A DNA stretch of 64,000 bases from an uncultured Clostridia bacterium (GTDB lineage Bacteria > Bacillota > Clostridia > Christensenellales > CAG-138): contig CAKTYU010000008.1 of the NCBI GenBank assembly GCA_934633985.1, forward strand, positions 38,069 through 102,068, given 5' to 3'. Of the stretch, positions 16,001-24,536 are shown in pieces. A program made the position numbers and the translations under genes. How positions within the stretch are numbered: the stretch's first letter is position 1; each line of letters starts with the position of its first letter. The notes under the pieces were generated by a model. The model was not told the origin of the DNA. It worked only from the letters and a program-made list of their open reading frames with translations, and made no database searches.

Positions 16001-16935
16001 AGATCGTCAACCTCCTCTAATTTGTACGGCTCGGCCGGGAACTGGTGCCGGGTATTTTCCTGAACGGTTAGCGTCACATTGCAGCCTGCTTGTTTGGTCG
16101 CGGCATATAGCTGCCTTGCCATGGGCAGGCAGTCCTCGTCCTCTGAGCCGCAGAATATCCGAAGCGCAATATTCTTTTGCGAAACGGCGCGAGCTATATC
16201 TTCTGCATGATCCTGCAATACCGGGAGCCAGGGGCTTTGCAGAATCAGCAGATCGCAGCACGCAGGCGAAAATGCTGCCGCGCGCAAAAGCATATCGCAT
16301 CCGGCAGAAAAGCCGCCGCAGGCAATTTTGTGATAGCCTTCGCCCCGCACCCTTTCCATGGAATTTGCTACCGGCAAATAGGAGGCCATGTCATAGCTCC
16401 ACCGATAGGTTCCGTACCCGTCCGGCTCGGCGCTTTGTACTGTTTCCATCTGCCAATAGCTGTTTCTTCCAACGATAGGTTCCCAGTCCGACTGCGCGAT
16501 CTGACCATTCTGTGTGTTCCCGTGAATAGCCAGGAACAGGTTGTCAGCCTCTTTCTTCTCCCATGAGAACCATGCTTTTGCCTTGGAAACTGCATCTGCA
16601 TAGCGGCCATTCGATATTGCTTTCAGCGCGAGAAACGCAGCGTCGCCTTTCAGCGCCGCAAGGTCGTCATCCTCCAAGACCTCCGGGCGATACCACCAGT
16701 TGTTATCCCGTATCGCCCTTCGCAGCCACTCCAAGGCCGCCTCCGGCATATCGGCTCCGCCGGCCAGACAGGAAAGGAAGTAGAAGGTTTGGGGGCCGAA
16801 GCTGCGCGGATCATCTTCATAGGCCTTCCGCAAAAACCGGTATGCCTCCGGATACCCCTTCTCGGCCACGGACAATGCGGTTTCCAAAATATCATTTTCC
16901 CTGTTTATGTTCATTTGCGCTTCATAGCTGTCCAT
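15997..16935 (-). CDS. Alpha/beta hydrolase with N-terminal TPR-like helices
   Basis: A 312-residue cytosolic protein. Residues 1-125 are helical with Sel1/TPR-like composition (FYFLSCLAGGADMPEAALEWL). The rest is an alpha/beta-hydrolase fold with strand FLAIHGNTQNG, the nucleophile elbow GGFSAGCDM (Ser) and a late His in QENTRHQFPAEPY. Esterase- or peptidase-type activity is plausible, and the substrate is unknown. It begins 5 bp after the methyltransferase remnant and overlaps the next gene by 4 bp. Confidence 0.82.
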   Translation of the reverse strand: MDSYEAQMNINRENDILETALSVAEKGYPEAYRFLRKAYEDDPRSFGPQTFYFLSCLAGGADMPEAALEWLRRAIRDNNWWYRPEVLEDDDLAALKGDAAFLALKAISNGRYADAVSKAKAWFSWEKKEADNLFLAIHGNTQNGQIAQSDWEPIVGRNSYWQMETVQSAEPDGYGTYRWSYDMASYLPVANSMERVRGEGYHKIACGGFSAGCDMLLRAAAFSPACCDLLILQSPWLPVLQDHAEDIARAVSQKNIALRIFCGSEDEDCLPMARQLYAATKQAGCNVTLTVQENTRHQFPAEPYKLEEVDDL

Positions 16936-16940
16936 AAGCC

Positions 16941-17225
16941 TTAATCCTTCCTGACCGCAAGGCAGTAATTGACGTGCTCGAAGGCTTTCATATCCGCCCC
17001 GGCCTTGTCGATAATATCCCTTTGAATGTCCTCCGGCTCCCGAAAAGCGAAATCGTCCAGCCCAGCGCCGAGGATATAGCCCTGTACGGCTGCATATTCT
17101 TCTGCCGTCATCAGCTCCTTTGCAAGTAAATCTGCAAAGACCGGATGCTCCTCATTCTCTGCGTGAAACGCCCGCCCAAAGGAGCTCATCAGGGCGGTAA
17201 GGCTGGCTTTGTCTTTCATGTCCAT
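16941..17225 (-). CDS. Collapsed class I methyltransferase (leucine-carboxyl-methyltransferase family) remnant
   Basis: A 94-residue frame that looks like three pieces of a roughly 280-residue SAM-dependent methyltransferase joined in frame. Residues 1-50 (MDMKDKASLTALMSSFGRAF...EEYAAVQGYI) match the family N-terminus. Residues 51-65 are the SAM-binding motif I (ILGAGLDDFAFREPE). The rest (MKAFEHVNYCLAVRKD) is the family C-terminus. Most of the catalytic fold is missing, so it should not be an active methyltransferase. The frame is open and lies between the regulator and hydrolase genes with short gaps, so it is probably still translated. Confidence 0.7.
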   Translation of the reverse strand: MDMKDKASLTALMSSFGRAFHAENEEHPVFADLLAKELMTAEEYAAVQGYILGAGLDDFAFREPEDIQRDIIDKAGADMKAFEHVNYCLAVRKD

Positions 17226-17234
17226 AAGCCTCGC

Positions 17235-17735
17235 CTACTCATTCGTCGGTGCGGAGATGAGGGTTATCCGCCGCGTTTTGCTGCCTTCGGAGGCCTTCTG
17301 CTTCATGTACTTTACCGTAACCTGATCGATCTCCGAAAGATACTCCGAGAATTCCTCGTTTGTCAGCACCAGCGTACAGTTCGTAAACAGCAGCATATCC
17401 TTTCGCGGGTCGGCATTGCCTGTGGAAAAGTATCTTGCAAACGAGGTGCAGATACTGAGCAGCGCCATCTGCACGGCATTTCCGTCTTTATCCTCGGTTT
17501 CCATTGCGCCCTTATTAAGTTGATAAACGCTTTCCACCGTGCCGCGGATCCGGTTTTCGCCCACCACCATAAGTATAGAGCTATCCGCAAGGATTTTAAT
17601 ATGGCGATACAGGCTTGCGCTCGGAACATCTGGCAACGCGCCTTTTACCTCCTTTACCGTGCCGGTTTCGTGAAGCAAAAAATACTGGAATATCCTTTGT
17701 CGAACCGGGTTCATTACAATTTCCGCCAGCTCCAT
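17235..17735 (-). CDS. ArsR-like winged-helix transcriptional regulator
   Basis: A 166-residue regulator. The N-terminal helix-turn-helix (AEIVMNPVRQRIFQYFLLHE, VPSASLYRHIKILADSSIL) is ArsR/HTH_20-like, followed by an effector or dimer domain with NCTLVLTNEEFSEYLSEI. It is the first gene of the leftward cluster and probably autoregulates it. A clear promoter lies upstream (17772-17799). Isoleucine codons are mixed ATT/ATA, unlike the core genome. Confidence 0.85.
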   Translation of the reverse strand: MELAEIVMNPVRQRIFQYFLLHETGTVKEVKGALPDVPSASLYRHIKILADSSILMVVGENRIRGTVESVYQLNKGAMETEDKDGNAVQMALLSICTSFARYFSTGNADPRKDMLLFTNCTLVLTNEEFSEYLSEIDQVTVKYMKQKASEGSKTRRITLISAPTNE

Positions 17736-17771
17736 GCAGCGCTATCACTCCTCGAATTATTATTTTATTAT

Positions 17772-17799
17772 ATTATATTCTCATATTTGATAATGTCAA
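17772..17799 (-). promoter_or_regulatory. Promoter of the ArsR-like regulator cluster
   Basis: On the - strand TTGACA (17799-17794) and TATAAT (17777-17772) with a 16-bp spacer, about 35 bp upstream of the regulator's ATG. Confidence 0.75.
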
Positions 17800-18014
17800 G
17801 AGAATTGTTTGTTTTTTCTGCCGCCGAAACGTAGCTGCGCGAGCTTGAACGGGGCAAGCTTCAACAAAGGCAGTATATTGCAAAGATCCTCTCTGCGCCT
17901 CTCCCCCTCTCCCGCCATTATTCACAATAATTTTAATATCCACAGGCCCGCTTATGGTATAGAATATAATAGATAATTGTATGTAATGCGCTCGCGCTGT
18001 CGAAAGGATAATTC

Positions 18015-18725
18015 ATGTACCGCTTAATTGCCATCCTGCTCATACCTGCCCTGCTCATGGCGGGGTGTGCAAGGGCTGAGACGGATTCATACATACAGGT
18101 CATAGTGCCTGAGGGCGGAGGCTATGAGGCGGCGGTCACGCCAAGGCCCGCGGCCCCCTCGCCCACCGCTTCCCCGACCCTGAACCCATCGGAGGCGCCG
18201 GAGGCCGCCCTCGCGCCGCAGCCGGCAGCGCCGCCCACCGCGGCGCCAAAGCAAGCCGCATCGCCCACACCTACGGCAAGGCCCTCTGCCTCCCCGACGG
18301 CGGAGCCCGCGGTTATCTTAAAGGCCGCCGACGGCGACTACAACTCCGGCATACTCGAGCTGGTCAACCAATACAGGAAGCAGACTGGGCTTAATTCGCT
18401 CAAATATTCGGGCAAGCTGCAAAAAGCCGCGGACGTACGCGCCCGCGAGATCGTAACCCTTTTCGATCACACCCGGCCCGACGGCTCCAACTGCTCTACG
18501 GCTGTCACCGAAAGCGGCATCAGCTTTAGCGCATTCGGCGAAAACATATTCATGTGCAGCGGGGTGACAAACCTTACGTCAAAGCTGATATTTGACGCTT
18601 GGATGGACTCTCCCAGCCACAGGGAAAACATTCTCAGGGAAGGCTTTACGGATATGTGCATAGGCATATATTCCGCCGACGGCTCCACATACGCCGTTCA
18701 GCTTTTTGGGGCCGGCCTTTCCTGA
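18015..18725 (+). CDS. CAP/SCP-domain lipoprotein
   Basis: A 236-residue secreted protein. The signal peptide ends with the lipobox LLMAGC, so it is membrane-tethered after lipidation at Cys18. A Pro/Ala/Thr/Ser-rich spacer (residues 40-105) follows, then a CAP (YkwD-type) domain with LVNQYRKQTGLNSLKYS, FDHTRPDG, FGENIF and WMDSPSHRENIL, which hold the family's His/Glu/His residues. CAP proteins in spore formers are secreted and often linked to spore or wall processes; the biochemical role is unclear. It lies 45 bp upstream of the SpoIID-dockerin gene. Confidence 0.93.
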   Translation: MYRLIAILLIPALLMAGCARAETDSYIQVIVPEGGGYEAAVTPRPAAPSPTASPTLNPSEAPEAALAPQPAAPPTAAPKQAASPTPTARPSASPTAEPAVILKAADGDYNSGILELVNQYRKQTGLNSLKYSGKLQKAADVRAREIVTLFDHTRPDGSNCSTAVTESGISFSAFGENIFMCSGVTNLTSKLIFDAWMDSPSHRENILREGFTDMCIGIYSADGSTYAVQLFGAGLS

Positions 18726-18770
18726 TGTATCGATATCATTCAGAAGGATCTTTTACAGGAGGCATTGTTT

Positions 18771-20522
18771 ATGCAAAAAATCACAAAGGCCATCGCCTTT
18801 GCCATGGCGCTTACGCTCGTCATGGTCATGCTTCCCGCCTTCGCCGCGGTGTTCCACAGCGACGTGCGGGTAAAGCTATCCATAGGCAGCGCAAGGTCGT
18901 TTACCTTCACCCCGGTAGGCGAATACACGCTGAAGGAAGCCGACAAGGGAGTGGGGACCGACGAGCTCACCGTCGAGGCGGTGGGCAGCCGGGTATCCAT
19001 AAAGCTGGGGGACAAGACCTACACCGGCCCCTCCCTTACGCTGCTTTCAAAGAACTACGGCAAGACCACCGACTATATCAGGCTCAAGAACGCGGAATAC
19101 GGCACCTGCACCTACCTCGGCAACATGACCTTTGACGTGTACGAGGGCAGCATACGCGCCATAAACACGCTGCCCCTCGAGCAGTACCTTTACGGCGTGG
19201 TACCCCACGAAATGAGCAACTCCTTCCCGGTGGAGGCCCTTAAGTCACAGGCGGTGTGCGCCCGCGGCTATGCCGTCGCCCGCTGTTCAAGGTACGCCGC
19301 GAGCCGCTCGTACGACCTTGTGGACACCTCAAAGGATCAGGTATACCGTGGCTACGCCAGCAAGAACGCCCGCGCCATAGCGGCGGTTGATGCCACCAAG
19401 GGCCAGGTGCTGGTATATGACGGCGACATAATCGAGGCCTTCTACTCCGCCTCCAACGGCGGGCAGACCGAGCGCACCGGCAATGTATGGGAAAACGACC
19501 TCCCCTACTACACCCACGCCGACGACGTGTATGACCTGCTCAACAAGTCCAGCCTTGAGGAGAAGTCCTTTATTCCCGATGCATACGACGAGACGACGGA
19601 AAAGCTAATGGACAGCTCTGTCCTCACGGCTATAAAAAAGGCCGCCTATGCCGCCGCCGGTAAGGAGGTCGAGCTTCTCTCCACGGTAAAGGTGCTTGCA
19701 AAGGACCCCAGCGCCGAAAACGACCCGGAGCAGCGCTGCTACACCAACGTTGAGCTTACCCTGATGGTAGCGCCCGCAGGCAGCCCGGAGCAGGCGGGGC
19801 AGATAACCTTCACGCTGCCCTTTGAAAAGCTCAGCTTCGGCAGCTATGAGAACACGTTGGGACAGATAGGCGCAAAAAAGCGCAACCTCCGCATGTACGG
19901 CGCGGAGCGCGGCGAATACCATACCGCAGAAAACCAATACTCAGGGTGGTTCCTCACCCAGCGCCGATACGGCCACGGGGTTGGCCTTTCCCAGCGCAGC
20001 GCGCAGGAGCGCGCCCGCGCCGGGCAGAAATACGAGGACATACTGGCCTTCTATTATAGGGACACGGCGCTTTACACAGTGGGAACCTTTGAAACCGCCC
20101 CCAGGATAAAGGCCGAGGGCTGCACCTTCCAGTCCTGCGGCATAAGCGGCATAAAGCCCGGCACGACCACAGAAAAGCTGCTGGGCAAGCTGCAGTCCGA
20201 CGGCGCACTCTCCATAATCGACAAGAAGGGCGCAAAGAAGGAAGGTACGCTGTGCACCGGCGATTCCGTCCGCAATACCTATGACAACGGCCTCGCCATA
20301 TTCGACCTGCCCATAGTGATATACGGCGATGTGGATGGCAACGGCAAAATAGACAAGGGCGACATAGCCGCCCTGCAAAAGCACCTGATAAGGTCCTCCA
20401 TACTTGGCGGCCCTTACCTCATAGCAGCGGACGTAAACCACGATGAAACGGTGGATATAATGGATATGATACGGCTGATACAGTACGTATCCGACGATGC
20501 AAAGATAACTCAGGAGGATTAA
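18771..20522 (+). CDS. Secreted SpoIID/LytB-domain protein with C-terminal type I dockerin
   Basis: A 583-residue exported protein with an N-terminal signal (AFAMALTLVMVMLPAFAA). The SpoIID domain, a peptidoglycan lytic transglycosylase family, includes LPLEQYLYGVVPHEMSN with the catalytic-type Glu147, the ALKSQAVCARGYAV segment and RRYGHGVGLSQRSAQE near residue 400. Residues 516-583 form a dockerin with two calcium-loop repeats, DVDGNGKIDKGD and DVNHDETVDIMD. ATG 18771 has AGGAGG; the TTG two codons upstream is less likely. The next gene, 3 bp downstream, encodes a membrane-anchored cohesin-like protein. Confidence 0.93.
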   Translation: MQKITKAIAFAMALTLVMVMLPAFAAVFHSDVRVKLSIGSARSFTFTPVGEYTLKEADKGVGTDELTVEAVGSRVSIKLGDKTYTGPSLTLLSKNYGKTTDYIRLKNAEYGTCTYLGNMTFDVYEGSIRAINTLPLEQYLYGVVPHEMSNSFPVEALKSQAVCARGYAVARCSRYAASRSYDLVDTSKDQVYRGYASKNARAIAAVDATKGQVLVYDGDIIEAFYSASNGGQTERTGNVWENDLPYYTHADDVYDLLNKSSLEEKSFIPDAYDETTEKLMDSSVLTAIKKAAYAAAGKEVELLSTVKVLAKDPSAENDPEQRCYTNVELTLMVAPAGSPEQAGQITFTLPFEKLSFGSYENTLGQIGAKKRNLRMYGAERGEYHTAENQYSGWFLTQRRYGHGVGLSQRSAQERARAGQKYEDILAFYYRDTALYTVGTFETAPRIKAEGCTFQSCGISGIKPGTTTEKLLGKLQSDGALSIIDKKGAKKEGTLCTGDSVRNTYDNGLAIFDLPIVIYGDVDGNGKIDKGDIAALQKHLIRSSILGGPYLIAADVNHDETVDIMDMIRLIQYVSDDAKITQED

Positions 20523-20525
20523 AAA

Positions 20526-21752
20526 ATGAAGACTTCCAGCACATATAAGCGTATCCTGTCCCTCGCCGCCGTTCTGCTTTTAGCGGCTATCCCCGCCGTG
20601 GCCTTCGCCGCACCGGAGCTTGCCGCCGAGGCGGACAAGTCCTCCGTCACCGCCGGGGACGCCGTCGTGGTGACGATCACCCTATCTGGGAAAAAGCTCT
20701 CCGCTGCCGAGGGCGAATTTACATACGACCCTTCCCTCCTCACCTTTACAGAGGGGGACGGCGGCGCTTCAGACGGGCGCATAGCTCTGGTCTCCGCCGA
20801 GAAGGACGGCGCATCCTCCCTTTCCGCCCGCATAACCTTTACGGCTGCCGGCGCGGGCGAGGCCAAGGTGGATTTCAACATAACCAAGGCCCTCAATTAC
20901 AGCGGCGAGGATCAGGGCGCAGCCACGGCCTCCGTTACGGTATCCATAGCCGCCGCGCCTGAGACGGTCCAGGCCGCCGCGCCCGATTACGCCACCGAGG
21001 GCATACCCGCAGAGGGCATAACCGACGATAAGGGACAGCAGATGTACATCTGGACCAACCTCGAAAACGTGACCATACCCTCCAAGTATTCAGAGACGAC
21101 AGTGGACTACAAGGGGCAAACCGTTCCCGCCGTATCCGTGCAGGATTCCGACGCGCCCACCCTCCTCTACCTCTCCAACGCCTCGGGCGAAAATGGCGGC
21201 TACTACATATACGATGCCGCCAAGGGCTCCCTTTACAGGTATCAGACGGTGAGCTCCACCTCCCGCTCCTACATCATGCTGGAGCCGGACGGCTCCGTGC
21301 CGCTGCCGGAGGGCTTTACCGAGACCACCATAACCATTGACGACAAGCAGGTAAAGGCATGGGCTGGACAGGACGCCCAGGGCACCGTGTACCTGATATA
21401 CGGCCGCAACCCCGACGGCGAGGTGGGCTATTACGTATACAGCGAGGCTGACAAGTCCATACAGCGCTACGCCGTAATGCCCGCAAGGCCGGTGAGCCCG
21501 GAGCTGCCCGCGGAGGCCGCGCCCACCCCCGGCATTGACGAGCCCGCGGAGCAGCCGGAGGGCGGCAGCTCCGGCATAAGCCCCATAATGTTCTATGGTG
21601 CATGCGGCGCGGCAGCCCTGCTTCTCATCGCCCTCATAGCGGTGATAGTGAAGCACTCCAGCGAGGAAAAGCAGCGCAGGGAACGCCTTGCCCGGCGGCG
21701 CGCCCAGCGGGAAAGGGAGCGCTCCGAGGCCAAGGCCGGCGTTGAGGAATAA
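20526..21752 (+). CDS. Membrane-anchored cohesin-like protein
   Basis: A 408-residue surface protein. A signal peptide (about residues 1-28) precedes a cohesin-like beta-sandwich at about 29-142 (SSVTAGDAVVVTITLSGK, EGEFTYDPSLLTF, EAKVDFNITKALNYSGED). An extracellular region with Tyr-rich repeats follows (GGYYIYDAAKGSLYRYQ, VGYYVYSEADKSIQRYA). A single transmembrane helix at about 353-375 and a very basic cytoplasmic tail end the protein. The AGGAGG site overlaps the stop codon of the dockerin gene. The likely role is to hold the dockerin-bearing SpoIID protein at the membrane, which is inferred from domains and adjacency. Confidence 0.85.
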   Translation: MKTSSTYKRILSLAAVLLLAAIPAVAFAAPELAAEADKSSVTAGDAVVVTITLSGKKLSAAEGEFTYDPSLLTFTEGDGGASDGRIALVSAEKDGASSLSARITFTAAGAGEAKVDFNITKALNYSGEDQGAATASVTVSIAAAPETVQAAAPDYATEGIPAEGITDDKGQQMYIWTNLENVTIPSKYSETTVDYKGQTVPAVSVQDSDAPTLLYLSNASGENGGYYIYDAAKGSLYRYQTVSSTSRSYIMLEPDGSVPLPEGFTETTITIDDKQVKAWAGQDAQGTVYLIYGRNPDGEVGYYVYSEADKSIQRYAVMPARPVSPELPAEAAPTPGIDEPAEQPEGGSSGISPIMFYGACGAAALLLIALIAVIVKHSSEEKQRRERLARRRAQRERERSEAKAGVEE

Positions 21753-21763
21753 CCGATAATTAT

Positions 21764-21812
21764 AAAGCGTCCTGTATGCTGCATATTGCAGCATACAGGA
21801 CGCTTGCTTTTT
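21764..21812 (+). terminator. Terminator of the CAP-dockerin-cohesin operon
   Basis: A perfect stem of about 18 bp, beginning AAGCGTCCTGTATGCTGC with loop ATATT, followed by GCTTTTTGCG. It lies 12 bp after the cohesin gene. Confidence 0.93.
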
Positions 21813-21831
21813 GCGTATGCGTCTATGCCTG

Positions 21832-21850
21832 AGGCCGTTCTGACGGCCTT
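21832..21850 (-). terminator. Hairpin after yebC, possible terminator
   Basis: AGGCCGT-TCTG-ACGGCCT inverted repeat directly after the yebC stop. No clear T-run follows on the - strand, so function as a terminator is uncertain. Confidence 0.4.
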
Positions 21851-21853
21851 ATA

Positions 21854-22603
21854 TTATTCCTCTTCCTCTTCCTCGGGCAGGGTGGCGTTGTGGTATACGT
21901 CCTGAACGTCGTCATCGTCGTCAAAGCGCTCCAGCATCTTCTCGATCTTCTCTACCAGCTCCGCGTCCTTGGTGGCGTCCACGGTGTTCTGGGGGAACAT
22001 ACCTATCTCGGCGGAGAGGAAGGTAAGGCCCTTTGCCTCCAGCGCCTCGCGCACCGCGGAAAAGTCGTTGGGCGCGGTGTATATCTCGTATACGTCGTCC
22101 AAGGCGTTGAAATCCTCGGCGCCGGCGTCCAGAGCTTCCATCATAAGCTCGTCCTCATCTATGGAGGCGCTGCGCTCCACGACGATAAGGCCCTTCTTGT
22201 CGAACATCCAGCTTACGCAGCCGGATGCGCCCATGCTGCCGCCGCTCTTATCGAATATGTGGCGTATCTCCGAGGCGGTGCGGTTACGGTTGTCGGTAAC
22301 GACCTCTACTATTATGGCGGTGCCGCCGGGGCCGTATCCCTCGTATGTGATCTCCTCGTAGTTTACGCTGCCCATTTCGCCCGCGGCCTTCTTTATGGAG
22401 CGGGAAATGTTGTCGTTAGGCATATTGTTAGCCTTCGCCTTGGCTATGACGTCCCTCAGCTTGGAGTTGTTGTTGGGGTCGCTGCCGCCCTCTTTTACGG
22501 CTATGGCGATCTCTCGGCCTATCTTGGTAAAGATCTTGCCGCGCGCGTTATCTGCTTTTTCTTTTTTATTTTTGATATTTGCCCATTTGGAATGTCCTGA
22601 CAT
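21854..22603 (-). CDS. YebC/PmpR family protein
   Basis: A 249-residue cytosolic protein of the YebC family, members of which bind DNA as regulators and, in recent work on some homologues, help translation at proline stretches. It begins MSGHSKWANIKNKKEKADN and contains ITYEGYGPGGTAIIVEVVTDN and SWMFDKKGLIVVE, all diagnostic. The C-terminus ends in an acidic run (LPEEEEEE). Monocistronic. Confidence 0.96.
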   Translation of the reverse strand: MSGHSKWANIKNKKEKADNARGKIFTKIGREIAIAVKEGGSDPNNNSKLRDVIAKAKANNMPNDNISRSIKKAAGEMGSVNYEEITYEGYGPGGTAIIVEVVTDNRNRTASEIRHIFDKSGGSMGASGCVSWMFDKKGLIVVERSASIDEDELMMEALDAGAEDFNALDDVYEIYTAPNDFSAVREALEAKGLTFLSAEIGMFPQNTVDATKDAELVEKIEKMLERFDDDDDVQDVYHNATLPEEEEEE

Positions 22604-22663
22604 AGTAGGTTTCTCCTCCTAAATAAATCGACACCTCATTATAGCACCTTATGCTGGGATTAT

Positions 22664-23233
22664 TCAAGTATCCTGCGCTATCTCATCGTATTTTTGCTTT
22701 AACTTCCGCATATCCTCCCATGCCTCCCGCTTCTTGGACTCGTCCCTCAGCAGCGCGGCAGGGTGGTATGTTGGCAATATCCACACTCCCTTTTTCTCCT
22801 TCCACACTCCCCGGTCCTTAGTTATCCTCACGCTTGGGTCGTATATGTACCTCGCCGCGGTAGCGCCGAGGCATACGATTATCTTAGGCCGTATAAGGGC
22901 GAACTGCGCCCGCAAATATGGCAGGCAGGCATCTGCCTCGCTCTCCTCCGGGGTGCGGTTGTTGGGCGGGCGGCACTTGACCACGTTGGCGATGTATACC
23001 TCCTCCCGCCTGAAGCCTATCGCGCTTATCATCTTATCCAGTAGCTGCCCCGCCCTGCCGACGAAGGGACGGCCCGAAAGGTCCTCGTCCCGCCCCGGCC
23101 CCTCGCCTATGAACATTATGGCGGCCTTTGGGTCGCCCTCGCCTATCACTATATTTGTGCGCTGCTCGCAAAGCCTGCATTTTTTACAGCCGTCGATTTC
23201 CGAATAAAGCTCTTCCCAACAGTATCTTGTCAT
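22664..23233 (-). CDS. Uracil-DNA glycosylase, family 4 (Fe-S)
   Basis: A 189-residue DNA repair enzyme that excises uracil. Four Cys for the [4Fe-4S] cluster are visible: CKKCRLC near the N-terminus, and single Cys in VVKCRPP and PKIIVCLG. The catalytic-loop motif is IGEGPGRDEDLSGRPFVG and the late His motif is LPTYHPAALLRD. ATG 23233 with AGAGGG is chosen over upstream in-frame starts. Monocistronic, leftward. Confidence 0.94.
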   Translation of the reverse strand: MTRYCWEELYSEIDGCKKCRLCEQRTNIVIGEGDPKAAIMFIGEGPGRDEDLSGRPFVGRAGQLLDKMISAIGFRREEVYIANVVKCRPPNNRTPEESEADACLPYLRAQFALIRPKIIVCLGATAARYIYDPSVRITKDRGVWKEKKGVWILPTYHPAALLRDESKKREAWEDMRKLKQKYDEIAQDT

Positions 23234-23569
23234 ATCCAGCCCTCTTATCATAAAAGTGAGTTTTGACTGCCCCAAAGGGGTACGTCGGTGCGCTATGGTC
23301 GTATTCGCACATCTTGAAGTGAAATAGCCGCTTGCAGTTCATTTTGCATCGCTTAAGGACGCTGACACAAATAAAACTGCCCGATTTTTGAAGTCTGCCC
23401 ATAATTTCAATTGCAAAGTCGCAGGAAATACTATATAATTAAAAATTATAGGTAGAATGGATACTTATAATAATTATCTTAGCACTTTAACCGTAAAGAG
23501 ACAATACGGGAATAAATAATTCTCCGTTGGCCCTTGCGGATACAATATTACCAGGAGGAACAAACAACA
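23234..23569. other. Intergenic region carrying the LysR gene promoter
   Basis: 336 bp between the glycosylase gene and the second LysR gene. A promoter is visible (TTGCAA 23411-23416, 17-bp spacer, TATAAT 23434-23439), giving a leader of roughly 120 nt. Nothing coding can be supported in the rest. Confidence 0.5.
23411..23439 (+). promoter_or_regulatory. Promoter of the second LysR gene
   Basis: TTGCAA and TATAAT with exactly 17 bp between them, in AT-rich DNA upstream of the rightward LysR gene. Confidence 0.7.
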
Positions 23570-24469
23570 ATGCCGGCCGATCTGGATCTTTACAGCATAT
23601 TCTGTACCGTCGCCCGCTGCGGCAGCCTCTCCCATGCTGCAAGGGAGCTCTACGTGAGCCAGCCCGCCATCAGCCAGTCCATGCACAGGCTGGAATACAT
23701 GCTGGGCTGCACCCTCTTTACCCGCACCAGCCGAGGCATAACCCTCACAAGCGAGGGCCGTATGCTTTACAGCTATGCCGATAAGGCCATAAGCCTCATA
23801 TCCGCGGCGGAGGACAAGCTCAACCGAATGCGTACATTGCAGTCGGGCGGGCTTATGATAGGCGCCAGCGACACGCTGTGCCAGTTCTTCCTGCTGCCCT
23901 ACCTTGAAAAATTCCATATAGAATACCCTGAGGTGCAGCTTCAGGTCACGAACCGCACCACCCCCGACACCGTGGAGCTCCTCAAGGTGGGCAAGGTGGA
24001 TATAGCCTTGGTCAACCTGCCGGTGGTGGACAATGCCCTCTGCGTCCGCGACGTGCTCAAGGTACACGACGTATTCGTGGCCTCCGACAGGTTCTCACAC
24101 CTAAAGGGCCGCAAGGTCACCTTGGCGGAGCTTGCCCGCGAGCCTTTGGTGCTGCTCGAGCAGGCCTCCAACTCCAGAAAATATCTTGACGACTTCGCCT
24201 CCGTATGCAGCGTGACCCTGCACCCGGAGATAGAGTTAGGCGCCCACAGCCTGCTGGTGAATTTCGCAAAGATCGGCCTTGGTATAGCCTGCGTCACCTA
24301 TGAATTTGCCTGCGACGCCATAAACAGCGGCGAGCTTTTCAAGATAGACCTTGCGGAGCCCATGCCACCGAGAGGCATAGGACTTATATCGCTGGAGGGC
24401 GTGCCCCTTTCCGCAGCCGCAGACAGGTTCATAAATATAGTAATGGAAAGCCAGGATGTGCAGTCCTGA
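23570..24469 (+). CDS. LysR family transcriptional regulator
   Basis: A 299-residue regulator with the LysR winged helix (YSIFCTVARCGSLSHAAREL, QPAISQSMHRLEYMLG, LFTRTSRGITLTSEG) and a C-terminal effector domain (KVDIALVNLPVVDN, IGLGIACVTYEF). ATG 23570 has AGGAGG 11 bp upstream. No divergent metabolic gene adjoins it. The nearest downstream gene encodes a WG-repeat protein, so the regulated target is unclear. Confidence 0.94.
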   Translation: MPADLDLYSIFCTVARCGSLSHAARELYVSQPAISQSMHRLEYMLGCTLFTRTSRGITLTSEGRMLYSYADKAISLISAAEDKLNRMRTLQSGGLMIGASDTLCQFFLLPYLEKFHIEYPEVQLQVTNRTTPDTVELLKVGKVDIALVNLPVVDNALCVRDVLKVHDVFVASDRFSHLKGRKVTLAELAREPLVLLEQASNSRKYLDDFASVCSVTLHPEIELGAHSLLVNFAKIGLGIACVTYEFACDAINSGELFKIDLAEPMPPRGIGLISLEGVPLSAAADRFINIVMESQDVQS

Positions 24470-24536
24470 CGTCGGGTATATTATGGGAGCAAGACAACCG
24501 GGCAATAATAATATAAGGAAAAGGGGAAAGCGCTCT

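Noticed and set aside
14701..17800. Genomic island with a duplicated tRNA-Asn end
   Set aside because: No second copy of the tRNA 3' end and no integrase were found near 17.8 kb, so only the weaker observation of atypical codon use is kept.
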